This document shows positions 1-8,157 of a DNA stretch of 64,000 bases, piece by piece. How positions within the stretch are numbered: the stretch's first letter is position 1; each line of letters opens with the position of its first letter. The translations under genes were made by a program, and so were the position numbers. Source of the stretch: Flavobacterium buctense. GTDB lineage: Bacteria > Bacteroidota > Bacteroidia > Flavobacteriales > Flavobacteriaceae. The notes beneath the pieces were generated by a model. It worked only from the letters and a program-made list of their open reading frames with translations, made no database searches and was not told the origin of the DNA. The stretch is from positions 360,847 to 424,846 of the forward strand of contig NZ_JACTAB010000002.1 in the NCBI RefSeq assembly GCF_014486695.1, in the 5' to 3' direction.

Positions 1-71
1 ATTTCTACTATTTGGTCATCGCGCAGTTGTAATGCTACGCGTAGTTTTTTAAATATATCGTTGTTGTTCAT
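1..71 (-). CDS. DUF1456 (YehS-like) family protein, 5' part only
   Basis: The reverse strand opens with ATG at 71 and reads MNNNDIFKKLRVALQLRDDQ before leaving the window. This matches the start of YehS/DUF1456 proteins, which begin with a short ND-[IL]-[LF]-[RK]-x-[LV]-R helix and are small cytoplasmic proteins of unknown role, made of two similar helical repeats. Only about 23 residues are visible, so the call rests on this N-terminus alone. A 7-base repeat tract lies directly upstream, between it and the esterase gene. Confidence 0.6.
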   Translation of the reverse strand, partial: MNNNDIFKKLRVALQLRDDQIVE

Positions 72-83
72 CTTCTAAATTTT

Positions 84-117
84 ACTTTGTACTACGTATT
101 TCTTACTTCGTACTTTA
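84..117. repeat. Heptamer tract (acttcgt type)
   Basis: Consecutive 7-base units start at 84, 91, 98, 105 and 112 and read actttgt, actacgt, atttctt, acttcgt, acttta. The tract fills the gap between two reverse-strand genes and its last unit holds the stop codon of the esterase gene. It belongs to the same class as the tracts at 7260, 26150 and 28975. Confidence 0.7.
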
Positions 118-915
118 AAACAGCCAAAGGTACGCCTTTTTAAAATTTTCTCGCCACAATTTTTCGTTGTGTTCTCCGCCTTCTACGATTACTTTTTTGT
201 TTAGTTTTTTACATTCACAACGCTTGGTATTTACCCATTTTTCAACAGTTTCCAGATCGGGAATTACATCAGCATCGCCTTCATTGTCTCCACATAAAAA
301 ATAAATTTTGGTTTTAAAATCTTCCGTCTTAGCCATTAACTCATTCATCTCTTTTCGATTAAACCAAAAAGAAGGCGAGAAGCAACCGACTTCTCCAAAT
401 ACTTCCGGATATTTTAATGCAGCGTAAAACGAAACTAATCCACCCAAAGAACTACCCATAATGGCTGTGTTTTTGGCCGTGGTTTTGGTGCGGTAGGTAG
501 AGTCAACTTTAGGTTTTAAAGTTTTTACAATGAAATCTAAATAGATATCCGCTTTGCCACCGGCGTATTTCGGATGCGGATAAGGGGTTAATTCTTCCAT
601 CCGTTTGTCACCACCATGCTCAATTCCAATGACTATAACTTGCGCATTGATACTGTCTAAAGTTTCATCTACATTCCATTCGCCTACATAAGAGGTTTTA
701 GCATCGAATAAATTTTGAGCGTCATGCATGTAAATGACCGGGTATTTTTTGGCGGAAACCGAATAATCTTTGGGCAAATACACCCAAATTTTCTTAGTGC
801 TTTTGAGTTGTGGTGCTTCAATAGTAAAAGTTGAAACTTGTTTACTCGCAGTGCTTTCCTGAGCAACTAACTGACAGAAAACAAAGCTAAACAGGAAAAT
901 GAAAATGAATTTCAA
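115..915 (-). CDS. Secreted alpha/beta-hydrolase esterase (Esterase-D-like)
   Basis: This 266-residue protein starts with a signal peptide (hydrophobic residues 3-18, AQE cleavage region), so it is exported. It is a PF00756-type esterase: the nucleophile elbow GSSLGG is at 154-159 with Ser156, and a C-terminal GGEHN at 246-250 supplies the probable catalytic His249. The Asp near 210-214 (CGDNEGDAD) is a candidate third residue. Family members hydrolyse acyl esters, often siderophore or glycan esters, but the substrate cannot be read here. The start codon is TTG, 5 bases after the stop of the upstream gene 921-1424, so the two are probably cotranscribed. No ATG nearby would keep the signal peptide. 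Confidence 0.8.
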   Translation of the reverse strand: MKFIFIFLFSFVFCQLVAQESTASKQVSTFTIEAPQLKSTKKIWVYLPKDYSVSAKKYPVIYMHDAQNLFDAKTSYVGEWNVDETLDSINAQVIVIGIEHGGDKRMEELTPYPHPKYAGGKADIYLDFIVKTLKPKVDSTYRTKTTAKNTAIMGSSLGGLVSFYAALKYPEVFGEVGCFSPSFWFNRKEMNELMAKTEDFKTKIYFLCGDNEGDADVIPDLETVEKWVNTKRCECKKLNKKVIVEGGEHNEKLWRENFKKAYLWLF

Positions 916-920
916 AGTAA

Positions 921-1424
921 TTAATTATTTGAATCGGTTTCTTTTTCCTCTTCTTTAGAGCCACTCTGTTCGACATTGCCACGATTCTTTTTCTTCTTTT
1001 TCTCAGGCTTTTGAGTTTTTAGCAAAGCAAATTTTTCTTTCTGAGATGGATTCAGATAACTCAATATGTTTTTTTCCATTGTTTCTTGAATGGATTTCAT
1101 TTCGGCATTTTTTTCTTCGTCCGAATAGTCACTTTTAAGTACAATATCCATTCGTTTACTACTGTTAATCATTTCATTCTTAATAGCAATATATTGCAAC
1201 TCGTCGAGTGATAAGTCGGTTTTCAAGGTAGCCATGTAACGGTCTACTTGAGCAGTTCTGTTTTTTTCAATCTCCGCCGGTGTTGGTTCTTTTGGCGTAC
1301 TTTGCGTACTTGGCATTCGGTTATTTCTATTCATACCCTGTGTACCATTGGGATTGCCGAATTGAGCATTGACTCCGGTAGTAAAAAAGAGAAAACAAAT
1401 GAGTAAAATTTTTAATATTTTCAT
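921..1424 (-). CDS. Secreted small protein of unknown function, Spy-like features
   Basis: The 167-residue product has a clear signal peptide (residues 1-20, ending VNAQ), an Asn/Pro-rich stretch (22-50), a helical middle (about 55-130) and a highly charged Lys/Glu tail with a run of six Lys. The middle part, with alternating charged helices and a LNPSQKEKF segment, resembles small periplasmic Spy/LTxxQ-type proteins, but the defining motif is not clear. It is upstream of the esterase gene with a 5-base gap. I do not recognise a specific family. Confidence 0.55.
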   Translation of the reverse strand: MKILKILLICFLFFTTGVNAQFGNPNGTQGMNRNNRMPSTQSTPKEPTPAEIEKNRTAQVDRYMATLKTDLSLDELQYIAIKNEMINSSKRMDIVLKSDYSDEEKNAEMKSIQETMEKNILSYLNPSQKEKFALLKTQKPEKKKKKNRGNVEQSGSKEEEKETDSNN

Positions 1425-1540
1425 GTCATTCCGATTTTAAAAATGTAAAATTAACTAAAATTGCAAAGCTATCAATGATAAAAATAAATGATTAACATTT
1501 GACAAAAAAGCATATTTTAGCGAAAAAAAATAATTTAGTG

Positions 1541-1942
1541 ATGAACAAATACGAAGAAAAATTAGCGTTATTGGCAGAAATGATTGCATTTTCTGTCGTA
1601 GATGGAAGACTTCACGAAAGAGAATTTCTTTTTTTGACTATGATTGCCGATGAACTTCAGGTTACCCAAGAAGATTTTAAAGCTTTGTTTCATCATGAAA
1701 ATTATCCGACTGTAATAAAAACGGAGTTTGAACGTATCCAACAATTTTATCGTTTGGCTTTGTTAATGCATTGTGATGGGGTATTGCACGAACGCGAACA
1801 GATTAAAATACACGAAATTGGTATCAACATGGGATTGAATCCTCATGCCATCAAACGGGTATTGAAAGCCATGGAAATCTCACCTACCAAAATGATTTCG
1901 CCGGAATTTTTGCTCGAAGTGTTTCAAGAGCAGTTAAACTGA
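1541..1942 (+). CDS. TerB-fold protein of unknown function
   Basis: The 133-residue cytoplasmic protein contains two similar halves, each with an acidic turn: VDGRLHERE near 20-28 and CDGVLHERE near 77-85. Such duplicated DG-x-x-x-x-E helical repeats are typical of the TerB-like fold. No other ter genes are nearby, so a role in tellurite resistance is not implied. The reading frame is open from 1499, but the ATG at 1541 follows an A/T-rich leader and gives the natural N-terminus MNKYEEKLALL; the upstream extension has a lysine-rich sequence that looks non-coding. Confidence 0.65.
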   Translation: MNKYEEKLALLAEMIAFSVVDGRLHEREFLFLTMIADELQVTQEDFKALFHHENYPTVIKTEFERIQQFYRLALLMHCDGVLHEREQIKIHEIGINMGLNPHAIKRVLKAMEISPTKMISPEFLLEVFQEQLN

Positions 1943-2090
1943 TATTTAGTCAGTTAAAGAATTCTTAAATCCGACAAAATTTCATTTTTAATACCTTTTC
2001 TTTTGCCAAATTGACCCAAAAAATCGACTTGGTACAGCTTTTGTTTTTTTGGTTGTAATCAAAATAAGTTTAACATTAAATTTTACATCC

Positions 2091-2522
2091 ATGAACTTAG
2101 TTAAAAGAAATTACAACAACTTTCCATCTATCATTGATGAGTTTTTGAAACCTGACTGGTTTGGTGGTTTCCAAAATTTACAAACCAATCTACCAGCGGT
2201 TAACATCAAAGAAACTGATACTAATTACAGTCTAGAATTGGCTGCTCCCGGAAAAGGTAAAGACGATTTTGTGATTGAAATTGACCACAATGTTTTGACC
2301 ATTTCTTCTGAAGTAAAAACAGAGAACGAACAAAAAGACGACCACGGAAGGTATACCCGAAGAGAGTTCAATTATAGTGCTTTTAGAAGAGCTTTTACTT
2401 TGCCTGAAACCGTTAACACAGAAGATATTAATGCGAATTATGAGAATGGTGTTTTGTATATCACCTTACCCAAAAAACAAGAAGCTTTACCAAAACCAAA
2501 GCGATTGATTGATATCTTGTAA
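2091..2522 (+). CDS. Small heat shock protein Hsp20/alpha-crystallin
   Basis: This 143-residue ATP-independent chaperone holds unfolding proteins. The alpha-crystallin domain spans about 35-130 with the diagnostic ENGVLYITLP strand near 119-128, and the C-terminal tail ends RLIDIL, which holds the I-x-I type motif used for oligomer assembly. Length is normal for bacterial Hsp20. The frame is open from 2049, but the ATG at 2091 gives the usual N-terminus MNLVKRNYNNFPS. It is monocistronic and followed by a strong hairpin terminator at 2541. Confidence 0.93.
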   Translation: MNLVKRNYNNFPSIIDEFLKPDWFGGFQNLQTNLPAVNIKETDTNYSLELAAPGKGKDDFVIEIDHNVLTISSEVKTENEQKDDHGRYTRREFNYSAFRRAFTLPETVNTEDINANYENGVLYITLPKKQEALPKPKRLIDIL

Positions 2523-2540
2523 TCAAAAGAGAAAATGAAG

Positions 2541-2566
2541 GCGTCCTTTTTTGGGACGCTTTTTTG
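2541..2566 (+). terminator. Rho-independent terminator after the Hsp20 gene
   Basis: A 6-bp stem GCGTCC (2541-2546) pairs with GGACGC (2554-2559) across a T-rich loop and is followed by TTTTTTG. It lies between the convergent Hsp20 and DUF3788 genes and overlaps the 3' end of the latter only slightly upstream. Confidence 0.8.
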
Positions 2567-2567
2567 T

Positions 2568-2984
2568 TTAATGCTTTGTTTTTATTTCAATTAATTTCAA
2601 TAGGTCGTTCACTAAAGTTTCATCTTTAATTTCAATACGAATGCCTCTTCCTTCGGCATAAACTTTAGCAGCTTGAAGTTCAGTTTTTATCAATTCAGCT
2701 ATAGTACTTGCTATAATTGCATCAGTGGCTTTTTGGCCGAAAACAAAAGCGACTTTAAAGAATTGATCGCGTGGTAATAAGTAAATAATCACTCTTTTTT
2801 TGTCTTTAATTCTGAAACTCCAACCAAATTTTTCACTGGTAAAAGACCATTCTTCGGTAGCTTCCGGATATAGTTTTTTGGTATACTCCGCAAAAGTTTG
2901 CCAATACACATAGGTGTCACCCAAAGCTTCTTGAAGTTGGGCTGCGGTTGGGATTTCGGTTTTATTGGTAAAAATGCTTTTCAT
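2568..2984 (-). CDS. DUF3788 family protein
   Basis: The 138-residue cytoplasmic protein matches the DUF3788 pattern, with EWSFTSEKFGWSFRIKDKKR in the first half, a hydrophobic strand VIIYLLPRD, and FFKVAFVFGQKA following. The family has a small alpha/beta fold with no assigned activity. Its ATG overlaps the stop of uvrB by one base (TAATG), so it is translationally coupled to uvrB. No link to repair is established; coupling is the only hint. Confidence 0.7.
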   Translation of the reverse strand: MKSIFTNKTEIPTAAQLQEALGDTYVYWQTFAEYTKKLYPEATEEWSFTSEKFGWSFRIKDKKRVIIYLLPRDQFFKVAFVFGQKATDAIIASTIAELIKTELQAAKVYAEGRGIRIEIKDETLVNDLLKLIEIKTKH

Positions 2985-4981
2985 TACGCAGTGGCCAATT
3001 TGCTTTGCAATGCCTGAATTTCATCGCGGTATTTGGCAGCTTGCATAAAGTCTAATTCTTTGGCGGCTTTTTCCATCGCTTTTCGGGCATCTCGGATTTT
3101 CTTTTCTATTTCAGGTTTGGATAAATATAAGCTCTCCGGTTCGGCAGCTTTAGCGATTTTGTCTTCAAAATATTGAGTGGAAACTGAATTACTACTCAAG
3201 GCATTGCCCAAACTTTTGTTCAAAGCTTTCGGTACTAAACCATGAAGCGTGTTGTAAGCACTTTGTTTTTCTCGACGGTAATTGGTTTCGTCTATCGTTT
3301 TTTGCATGCTGTTGGTTATCTTATCAGCATATAAAATTGCTTTTCCATTCACGTTTCGCGCGGCACGACCTACTGTTTGGGTCAACGAACGATGACTGCG
3401 CAAAAAACCTTCTTTATCGGCATCTAAAATCGCTACCAATGACACTTCGGGTAAATCCAATCCTTCACGGAGTAAGTTTACGCCAATCAATACATCGAAC
3501 AGTCCTTTGCGCAAATCCTGCATAATCTCTACACGTTCCAAAGTATCCACATCCGAGTGAATATAGCGACAGCGAATGGATACTTTGGCCAAATATTTCG
3601 TCAACTCTTCCGCCATTCTTTTGGTTAATGTCGTAACCAAAACTCGTTCATCAACTTCACAACGTTGCTGTATTTCTTCGATTAAATCGTCAATTTGGTT
3701 CAAACTTGGGCGTACTTCTATAATCGGGTCCAATAAACCCGTTGGGCGAATGACTTGCTCTACATAAATCCCTTCGGACTTTTGCAATTCATAATCGGCA
3801 GGCGTGGCCGAAACATAAACGACTTGGTTTTGCATGCTTTCAAATTCCTCAAACTTCAACGGACGGTTGTCCATAGCAGCGGGCAATCGGAAACCGTATT
3901 CGACTAAATTCTCTTTCCGACTTCGGTCACCGCCATACATAGCGTGAACCTGAGAAATCGTCACGTGACTTTCATCCACCACCATCAAATAATCATCGGG
4001 AAAATAATCAAGCAAACAGAACGGTCGCGTGCCCGGAAGACGGCGATCTAAGTAGCGCGAATAATTTTCAATACCCGAACAATACCCTAATTCGCGTATC
4101 ATTTCTAAATCGAAATTGGTTCGTTCTTCCAAGCGTTTGGCTTCGAGATGTTTGCCTATTTCTTTAAAATAATCGACTTGTTTCACCAAATCTTGTTGGA
4201 TATCCCAAATCGCTGCTTGTAAAACATCAGGCGACGTTACAAACATATTGGCGGGATAAATATTCAGTTTTTCGTAGCGTTCAAATACTTTGGAAGTCTT
4301 TGGGTCAAAGGCCTCGATGTCTTCAATTTCGTCGCCAAAGAAATGCACGCGAAACGGTTCATCGGCATAACTCGGGAAAATTTCCACGGTGTCGCCTTTA
4401 ATTCTGAAGGTTCCCGGAGTGAATTCAACTTCGGTTCTCGAGTATAAACTTTGGACCAAACGATGCAACAATTTGGTGCGCGAAATGATTTGGCCTTTGT
4501 CTATCGAAATCACATTCTTTTGAAACTCCACCGGATTTCCGATACCGTACAAACACGAAACCGAAGCGACTACTAACACATCACGACGGCCTGATAATAG
4601 GGCAGAAGTAGTGCTCAAACGCAGTTTCTCTAATTCGTCATTGATAGACAAATCTTTTTCGATAAAAACGCCGGTAACAGGAATGTAAGCTTCGGGTTGG
4701 TAATAGTCGTAATACGATACAAAATACTGCACCGAATTGTTAGGGAAGAATTGCTTAAACTCAGAATACAACTGCGCTGCCAGGGTTTTATTGTGTGCCA
4801 AAACCAAAGTCGGTTTCTCCACTTCCTGAATCACATTCGCCATAGTAAATGTCTTCCCCGAACCGGTCACACCCAAAAGCGTTTGGTACTTTTCACCACT
4901 AACAATGCCTTTGACGAGTTTGTCAATCGCTTGGGGTTGATCGCCGGTAGGTTGGTATTCGGATACGACTTGGAATTTCAT
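2984..4981 (-). CDS. uvrB: Excinuclease ABC subunit UvrB
   Basis: UvrB is the damage-verifying helicase-like subunit of nucleotide excision repair. The 665-residue protein has Walker A GVTGSGKT at 37-44, the beta-hairpin YYDYYQPEAYIP near 90-101 that inserts between DNA strands, a VVDESHVT Walker B region, and helicase motif VI QTVGRAARN. The C-terminal UVR domain (about 620-660), which binds UvrC/UvrA, is complete. Length is typical. The partner uvrA is in the same window at 37.6-40.5 kb. The gene is followed directly by DUF3788. Confidence 0.98.
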   Translation of the reverse strand: MKFQVVSEYQPTGDQPQAIDKLVKGIVSGEKYQTLLGVTGSGKTFTMANVIQEVEKPTLVLAHNKTLAAQLYSEFKQFFPNNSVQYFVSYYDYYQPEAYIPVTGVFIEKDLSINDELEKLRLSTTSALLSGRRDVLVVASVSCLYGIGNPVEFQKNVISIDKGQIISRTKLLHRLVQSLYSRTEVEFTPGTFRIKGDTVEIFPSYADEPFRVHFFGDEIEDIEAFDPKTSKVFERYEKLNIYPANMFVTSPDVLQAAIWDIQQDLVKQVDYFKEIGKHLEAKRLEERTNFDLEMIRELGYCSGIENYSRYLDRRLPGTRPFCLLDYFPDDYLMVVDESHVTISQVHAMYGGDRSRKENLVEYGFRLPAAMDNRPLKFEEFESMQNQVVYVSATPADYELQKSEGIYVEQVIRPTGLLDPIIEVRPSLNQIDDLIEEIQQRCEVDERVLVTTLTKRMAEELTKYLAKVSIRCRYIHSDVDTLERVEIMQDLRKGLFDVLIGVNLLREGLDLPEVSLVAILDADKEGFLRSHRSLTQTVGRAARNVNGKAILYADKITNSMQKTIDETNYRREKQSAYNTLHGLVPKALNKSLGNALSSNSVSTQYFEDKIAKAAEPESLYLSKPEIEKKIRDARKAMEKAAKELDFMQAAKYRDEIQALQSKLATA

Positions 4982-4988
4982 TTTTTAA

Positions 4989-5028
4989 GTGGCTGAGTGG
5001 CTAAGGTTCTGAGTGGCTAAGTTACAAA
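4989..5028. repeat. Octamer tract (gtggctaa type)
   Basis: Five 8-base units start at 4989, 4997, 5005, 5013 and 5021: gtggctga, gtggctaa, ggttctga, gtggctaa, gttacaaa. The tract occupies the gap between the nudK stop and the uvrB start. It is related in form to the octamer tracts at 44658, 44771 and 52483. Confidence 0.75.
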
Positions 5029-5042
5029 GTTTACAACTATTT

Positions 5043-5627
5043 TTATTCTAATAAACGATTGATTTTCGCATGTTGCAAAAGCATAATAGTCTTAGCATCT
5101 TTGATTTCACCTGAGGCAATCATGTTGTAAGCTTGGTCAAAATCGAGTTCTAAAACTTCTATATTCTCTTGTTCTTCTTGGATGCCACCACCGTGGTTGA
5201 CTTTCATGTCTTTGGTATATTCGGCTGCGAAGAAATGTACAATTTCGGTTACGGAACCGGGCGACATATAGACTTCAAACAACTTTTCTACTGCCGAAAT
5301 TTGGTAACCGGTTTCTTCTTCAGTTTCTCTGCGAATACATTCTTCGGCGTTGTCTTTGTCTAATAATCCGGCGCAAGCTTCAATCATCATACCGGTTTCG
5401 TTGCCGTTTACATAAGTTGGCAAACGGAATTGGCGCGTTAGAATAACGGTTTTACTTTCTTTGTTATAAAGCAAAATCGTAGCGCCATTCCCGCGGTCAT
5501 AAGCTTCGCGAATTTGGGTTTCCCAATTGCCGTCTTTTTTAAGATAATTATAAGTGATTTTTCGAAGAATGTACCAATTATCGGAAAGGATTTCGGATTT
5601 AAGGATTTCTATTTTCGGATTACTCAT
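5043..5627 (-). CDS. nudK: Nudix hydrolase, NudK-type GDP-mannose pyrophosphatase
   Basis: The 194-residue protein has the Nudix core RETEEETGY at 100-108 preceded by the [15 protein letters not shown] loop, which together form the metal-binding Nudix helix. The surrounding sequence ([11 protein letters not shown] upstream, [14 protein letters not shown] downstream) fits the NudK/ADP-ribose pyrophosphatase branch that cleaves GDP-mannose or similar nucleotide sugars to GMP plus sugar phosphate. The ATG overlaps the rlmF stop by four bases (ATGA), so the two are translationally coupled. The exact substrate is family-based inference. Confidence 0.85.
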   Translation of the reverse strand: MSNPKIEILKSEILSDNWYILRKITYNYLKKDGNWETQIREAYDRGNGATILLYNKESKTVILTRQFRLPTYVNGNETGMMIEACAGLLDKDNAEECIRRETEEETGYQISAVEKLFEVYMSPGSVTEIVHFFAAEYTKDMKVNHGGGIQEEQENIEVLELDFDQAYNMIASGEIKDAKTIMLLQHAKINRLLE

Positions 5628-6580
5628 AGGTTTAACGAATTAATCATTTCAGTTTGTTGTTTGGGCGAAAGAAAAGTCCAAGCAACAATTCTGCTAATCT
5701 TTTGGCCTTGCGCCATATCGATGGTTTTGATGTCGGCAGCGCCTACTTTTCCTAACGTTTTGTATATGCTTTTCAAATTGTCTTTTTTGGAAACCAAAGT
5801 CGTAAACCACAAGCATTGTAGCGGATATTTGGCACTTTCATAAATCATTTGGGTGATGAATCCGATTTCGCCACCACTGCACCACAATTCTGCATTTTGT
5901 CCACCGAAGTTTAAAATGGGATTTGAAGTTTTTTTATCATTTAAAGTATTCATTTTTCGCAACGCACTTTTCGCCGCTTCTTCTGGTGAGTTGTGAAACG
6001 GCGGATTGCAAATGGTAAAGGCAAATTTGTCTTCGGGTAAAATGATATTTTTGAAAATAAATCTCGGCTCGACTTGCAATTGCAGACTAATGGCCTCAAT
6101 CAACATCGGATTATCAGCGATGATTTTTTTGCAGTTTTGAAGTGCTTTTTCGTCAATGTCGGTTCCCACAAAACTCCAGCCATAAGCACTGTTTCCAATA
6201 ATCGGATAAATGCAATTGGCTCCGATCCCAATGTCTAAGCCTACGACAGTTTCGCTTTCGGGAATGATTCCGTTGTTGTAGGTGGCCAATAAATCGGCGA
6301 TGTAATGAATGTAATCCGCTCTTCCGGGAATGGGCGGACAAAGATAATTAGTTGGAATGTCCCAATTTTGAATGTCGTAATGGGAAACCAATAAAGCTTT
6401 GTTCAAGGCTTTTACCGCTTCAGGATTACTGAAATCAATGGTTTCTATGCAGTGTTCGTTAGTATGTACAAAGTTTTTTAAATCCGGATTAGCTTTTATT
6501 AAAGCTTCAAAATCATACCGAAATCGGTGAGGATTTCTAGGATGGAAGCTTGTTTTTTCTGAACTATTTTGTGTTTTCAA
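5624..6580 (-). CDS. rlmF: 23S rRNA (adenine-1618-N6)-methyltransferase RlmF
   Basis: RlmF methylates A1618 of 23S rRNA using S-adenosylmethionine. The 318-residue protein carries the family signature [12 protein letters not shown] at 13-24, SAM motif [13 protein letters not shown] at 115-126, and the N6-adenine methyltransferase motif NPPF at 192-195. Length fits the family. The start is TTG at 6580; it is the only start that keeps the conserved HPRNPH segment. It sits 12 bases after thiN and overlaps nudK by four bases, so the three form one transcription unit. Confidence 0.95.
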   Translation of the reverse strand: MKTQNSSEKTSFHPRNPHRFRYDFEALIKANPDLKNFVHTNEHCIETIDFSNPEAVKALNKALLVSHYDIQNWDIPTNYLCPPIPGRADYIHYIADLLATYNNGIIPESETVVGLDIGIGANCIYPIIGNSAYGWSFVGTDIDEKALQNCKKIIADNPMLIEAISLQLQVEPRFIFKNIILPEDKFAFTICNPPFHNSPEEAAKSALRKMNTLNDKKTSNPILNFGGQNAELWCSGGEIGFITQMIYESAKYPLQCLWFTTLVSKKDNLKSIYKTLGKVGAADIKTIDMAQGQKISRIVAWTFLSPKQQTEMINSLNL

Positions 6581-6592
6581 GGGTTGTTTTTT

Positions 6593-7255
6593 TTAGTCCC
6601 AACATTCCATCAGCAATAAATCGCCTTCGGTGTGGGTGATGGTGACGATGCCGTCTGTGGTAACGTGATTGCTGCTTCCGGTTCGGTAACCTATGGTTAA
6701 ATCTTCATTGGTCAACGAATAAAAAAGATTTTGGGTGGAAATACCCGTCACTTTTCCAATCGGAATCAAAGAAAGAATTGTATTGGCCGTGTACCATTTT
6801 TCAAAAGTATTGGGCAACAAAAACACTTTCGAATGGTCGTCGAGAATTACGACTTTTAATTTATTGCGGTAAGCAACGATATTGGTTAAATTGGTAATCG
6901 TATGGTCAGCTCGTCTTCCGGTGGCCCAAATAACATTGGCCGCTTGGTGTCCTTTTTCGATTAAATAATCAAAAGCTTTTTCTAAATCGGTTTTGTCTTG
7001 GTTGGGCGCGTACACAATTTCGATTGGGTATTGTTTTTCTTTGTAATGTTCCGGGTCAAAACCGCGGTCAAAATCGCCTAACAATACATCAACTTTAATC
7101 CCTAATTCCAACACACGTTCAATTGCCGAATCGAGTACAATAACTAATGGCGACCATTCGAGCAATTGTCCCAGCAATTCAGAGCTGCACATTTCGCCAT
7201 TGGCAATGATTAAAGCCGGTTCTTGGTCGTCGCGAACGATGTGGTGTGAGGACAT
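6593..7255 (-). CDS. thiN: Thiamine diphosphokinase
   Basis: This enzyme transfers pyrophosphate from ATP to thiamine to make the cofactor thiamine diphosphate. The 220-residue protein has the GDFD metal-binding motif at 60-63, the QDKTDLEKA segment at 86-94, and WATGRRADHTITNL, which corresponds to the family's GxxGGRxDHxxxN stretch. It is the first gene of the thiN-rlmF-nudK unit. No TPP riboswitch was recognised upstream; instead a heptamer repeat tract lies there. The product would supply the cofactor for the fused E1 dehydrogenase at 31-34 kb, among others. Confidence 0.88.
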   Translation of the reverse strand: MSSHHIVRDDQEPALIIANGEMCSSELLGQLLEWSPLVIVLDSAIERVLELGIKVDVLLGDFDRGFDPEHYKEKQYPIEIVYAPNQDKTDLEKAFDYLIEKGHQAANVIWATGRRADHTITNLTNIVAYRNKLKVVILDDHSKVFLLPNTFEKWYTANTILSLIPIGKVTGISTQNLFYSLTNEDLTIGYRTGSSNHVTTDGIVTITHTEGDLLLMECWD

Positions 7256-7259
7256 TTAC

Positions 7260-7332
7260 AAGTACGAAGTTAAAAGTTAGAAGTACGAAGTGGTAAAAAT
7301 AACTAAAACTCTTCACACTTCGTACTTCGTAC
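7260..7332. repeat. Paired inverted heptamer tracts (aagtacg / cttcgta)
   Basis: Units aagtacg, aagttaa, aagttag, aagtacg, aagtgg start at 7260, 7267, 7274, 7281 and 7288. A second tract in the opposite orientation, cttcaca, cttcgta, cttcgta, ctttta, starts at 7311. The two can pair as a hairpin. It lies between thiN and the stop codon of the DUF4249 gene and may act as the terminator for the latter. Confidence 0.75.
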
Positions 7333-7334
7333 TT

Positions 7335-8153
7335 TTATTGAATGATATATTCTGTAACTTCAGTTTTACTCAATCGGAAATAGCCTAAAGCAAAATTATT
7401 GAAATCCGTCTGATTAACTATATTTCCTCTTAGAGTTGAGGTTGGTGTAGAAAATGGTCCCATATTATTAGAGCCGGTTTGTTCCAATAATACGTCCATA
7501 TAATTGAAATAGTTAAGCGTAACGCCGTTTAATGTGAATTTTAAAGTATCGTTGGGTTTCAAATCTTCACTGAAGTAAAGTCCGAACATTTCGTTGTTTT
7601 GAAAAAAGCGATCTTCAATTACACCATATTCAGGGATGACTTTATAGGGATCATCAATTCTCACTAAATAATGATTGGTTTCATTAATTAAATCATTAAA
7701 AAAGAATTTAACTTCGATTTCATTGCCTAAAATTCCGCCTTCATCGTCTTGCTCAATTCGGGTTACCGTTGGTGTATTTAAAAGTTTTTCAGTAGAAGTA
7801 TACGTTTCTCCTTCATAAATGACAGTTAAAGTGTAAGTTTCATTTACAACCGGATTAAAGTTTAGGCATTTGTATATTCCTTCTTCTGTGTCTTGAACAA
7901 AATTGAAAACCTCGTTCGAACTGTTAGTAATATAAACTATTGCATCAGTTACCGGTGGAATTTGGTTGGAAAAATAGTCTGTAGTAGTAGACAGTTTCAC
8001 GATTTGTTCATTGCCCGGAGTTCCATTAAGCCATTGAATAGAGGCTTCAATCACTAATCTTGGTTCAGCAGTGGACAAATCAACATCAATCACTTTTTCG
8101 CAGGAAGTGAAGGCAAAAAGAACTAGGGATAAACTGAATATTATCTTTTTCAT
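7335..8153 (-). CDS. DUF4249 family outer-membrane lipoprotein
   Basis: The 272-residue protein has a lipoprotein signal: a hydrophobic stretch at 5-15 followed by lipobox FTSC with Cys18. The beta-rich body (EPRLVIEASIQWLNG, YTLTVIYEGETYTS) matches DUF4249, a family found beside TonB-dependent receptors in Bacteroidota and thought to be a surface accessory lipoprotein. The frame is open to 8222, but ATG at 8153 gives the signal peptide at the N-terminus and follows the receptor stop by only 4 bases. The pair probably works as a receptor/lipoprotein uptake module; the ligand is unknown. Confidence 0.88.
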   Translation of the reverse strand: MKKIIFSLSLVLFAFTSCEKVIDVDLSTAEPRLVIEASIQWLNGTPGNEQIVKLSTTTDYFSNQIPPVTDAIVYITNSSNEVFNFVQDTEEGIYKCLNFNPVVNETYTLTVIYEGETYTSTEKLLNTPTVTRIEQDDEGGILGNEIEVKFFFNDLINETNHYLVRIDDPYKVIPEYGVIEDRFFQNNEMFGLYFSEDLKPNDTLKFTLNGVTLNYFNYMDVLLEQTGSNNMGPFSTPTSTLRGNIVNQTDFNNFALGYFRLSKTEVTEYIIQ

Positions 8154-8157
8154 AAAT

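Noticed and set aside
1541..1942. Tellurite resistance determinant
   Set aside because: Only the TerB-like fold is present; no terC, terD or terZ-like genes are in the window.
6593..7334. TPP riboswitch upstream of thiN
   Set aside because: The upstream stretch consists of heptamer repeats and has no CUGAGA or thi-box-like sequence.
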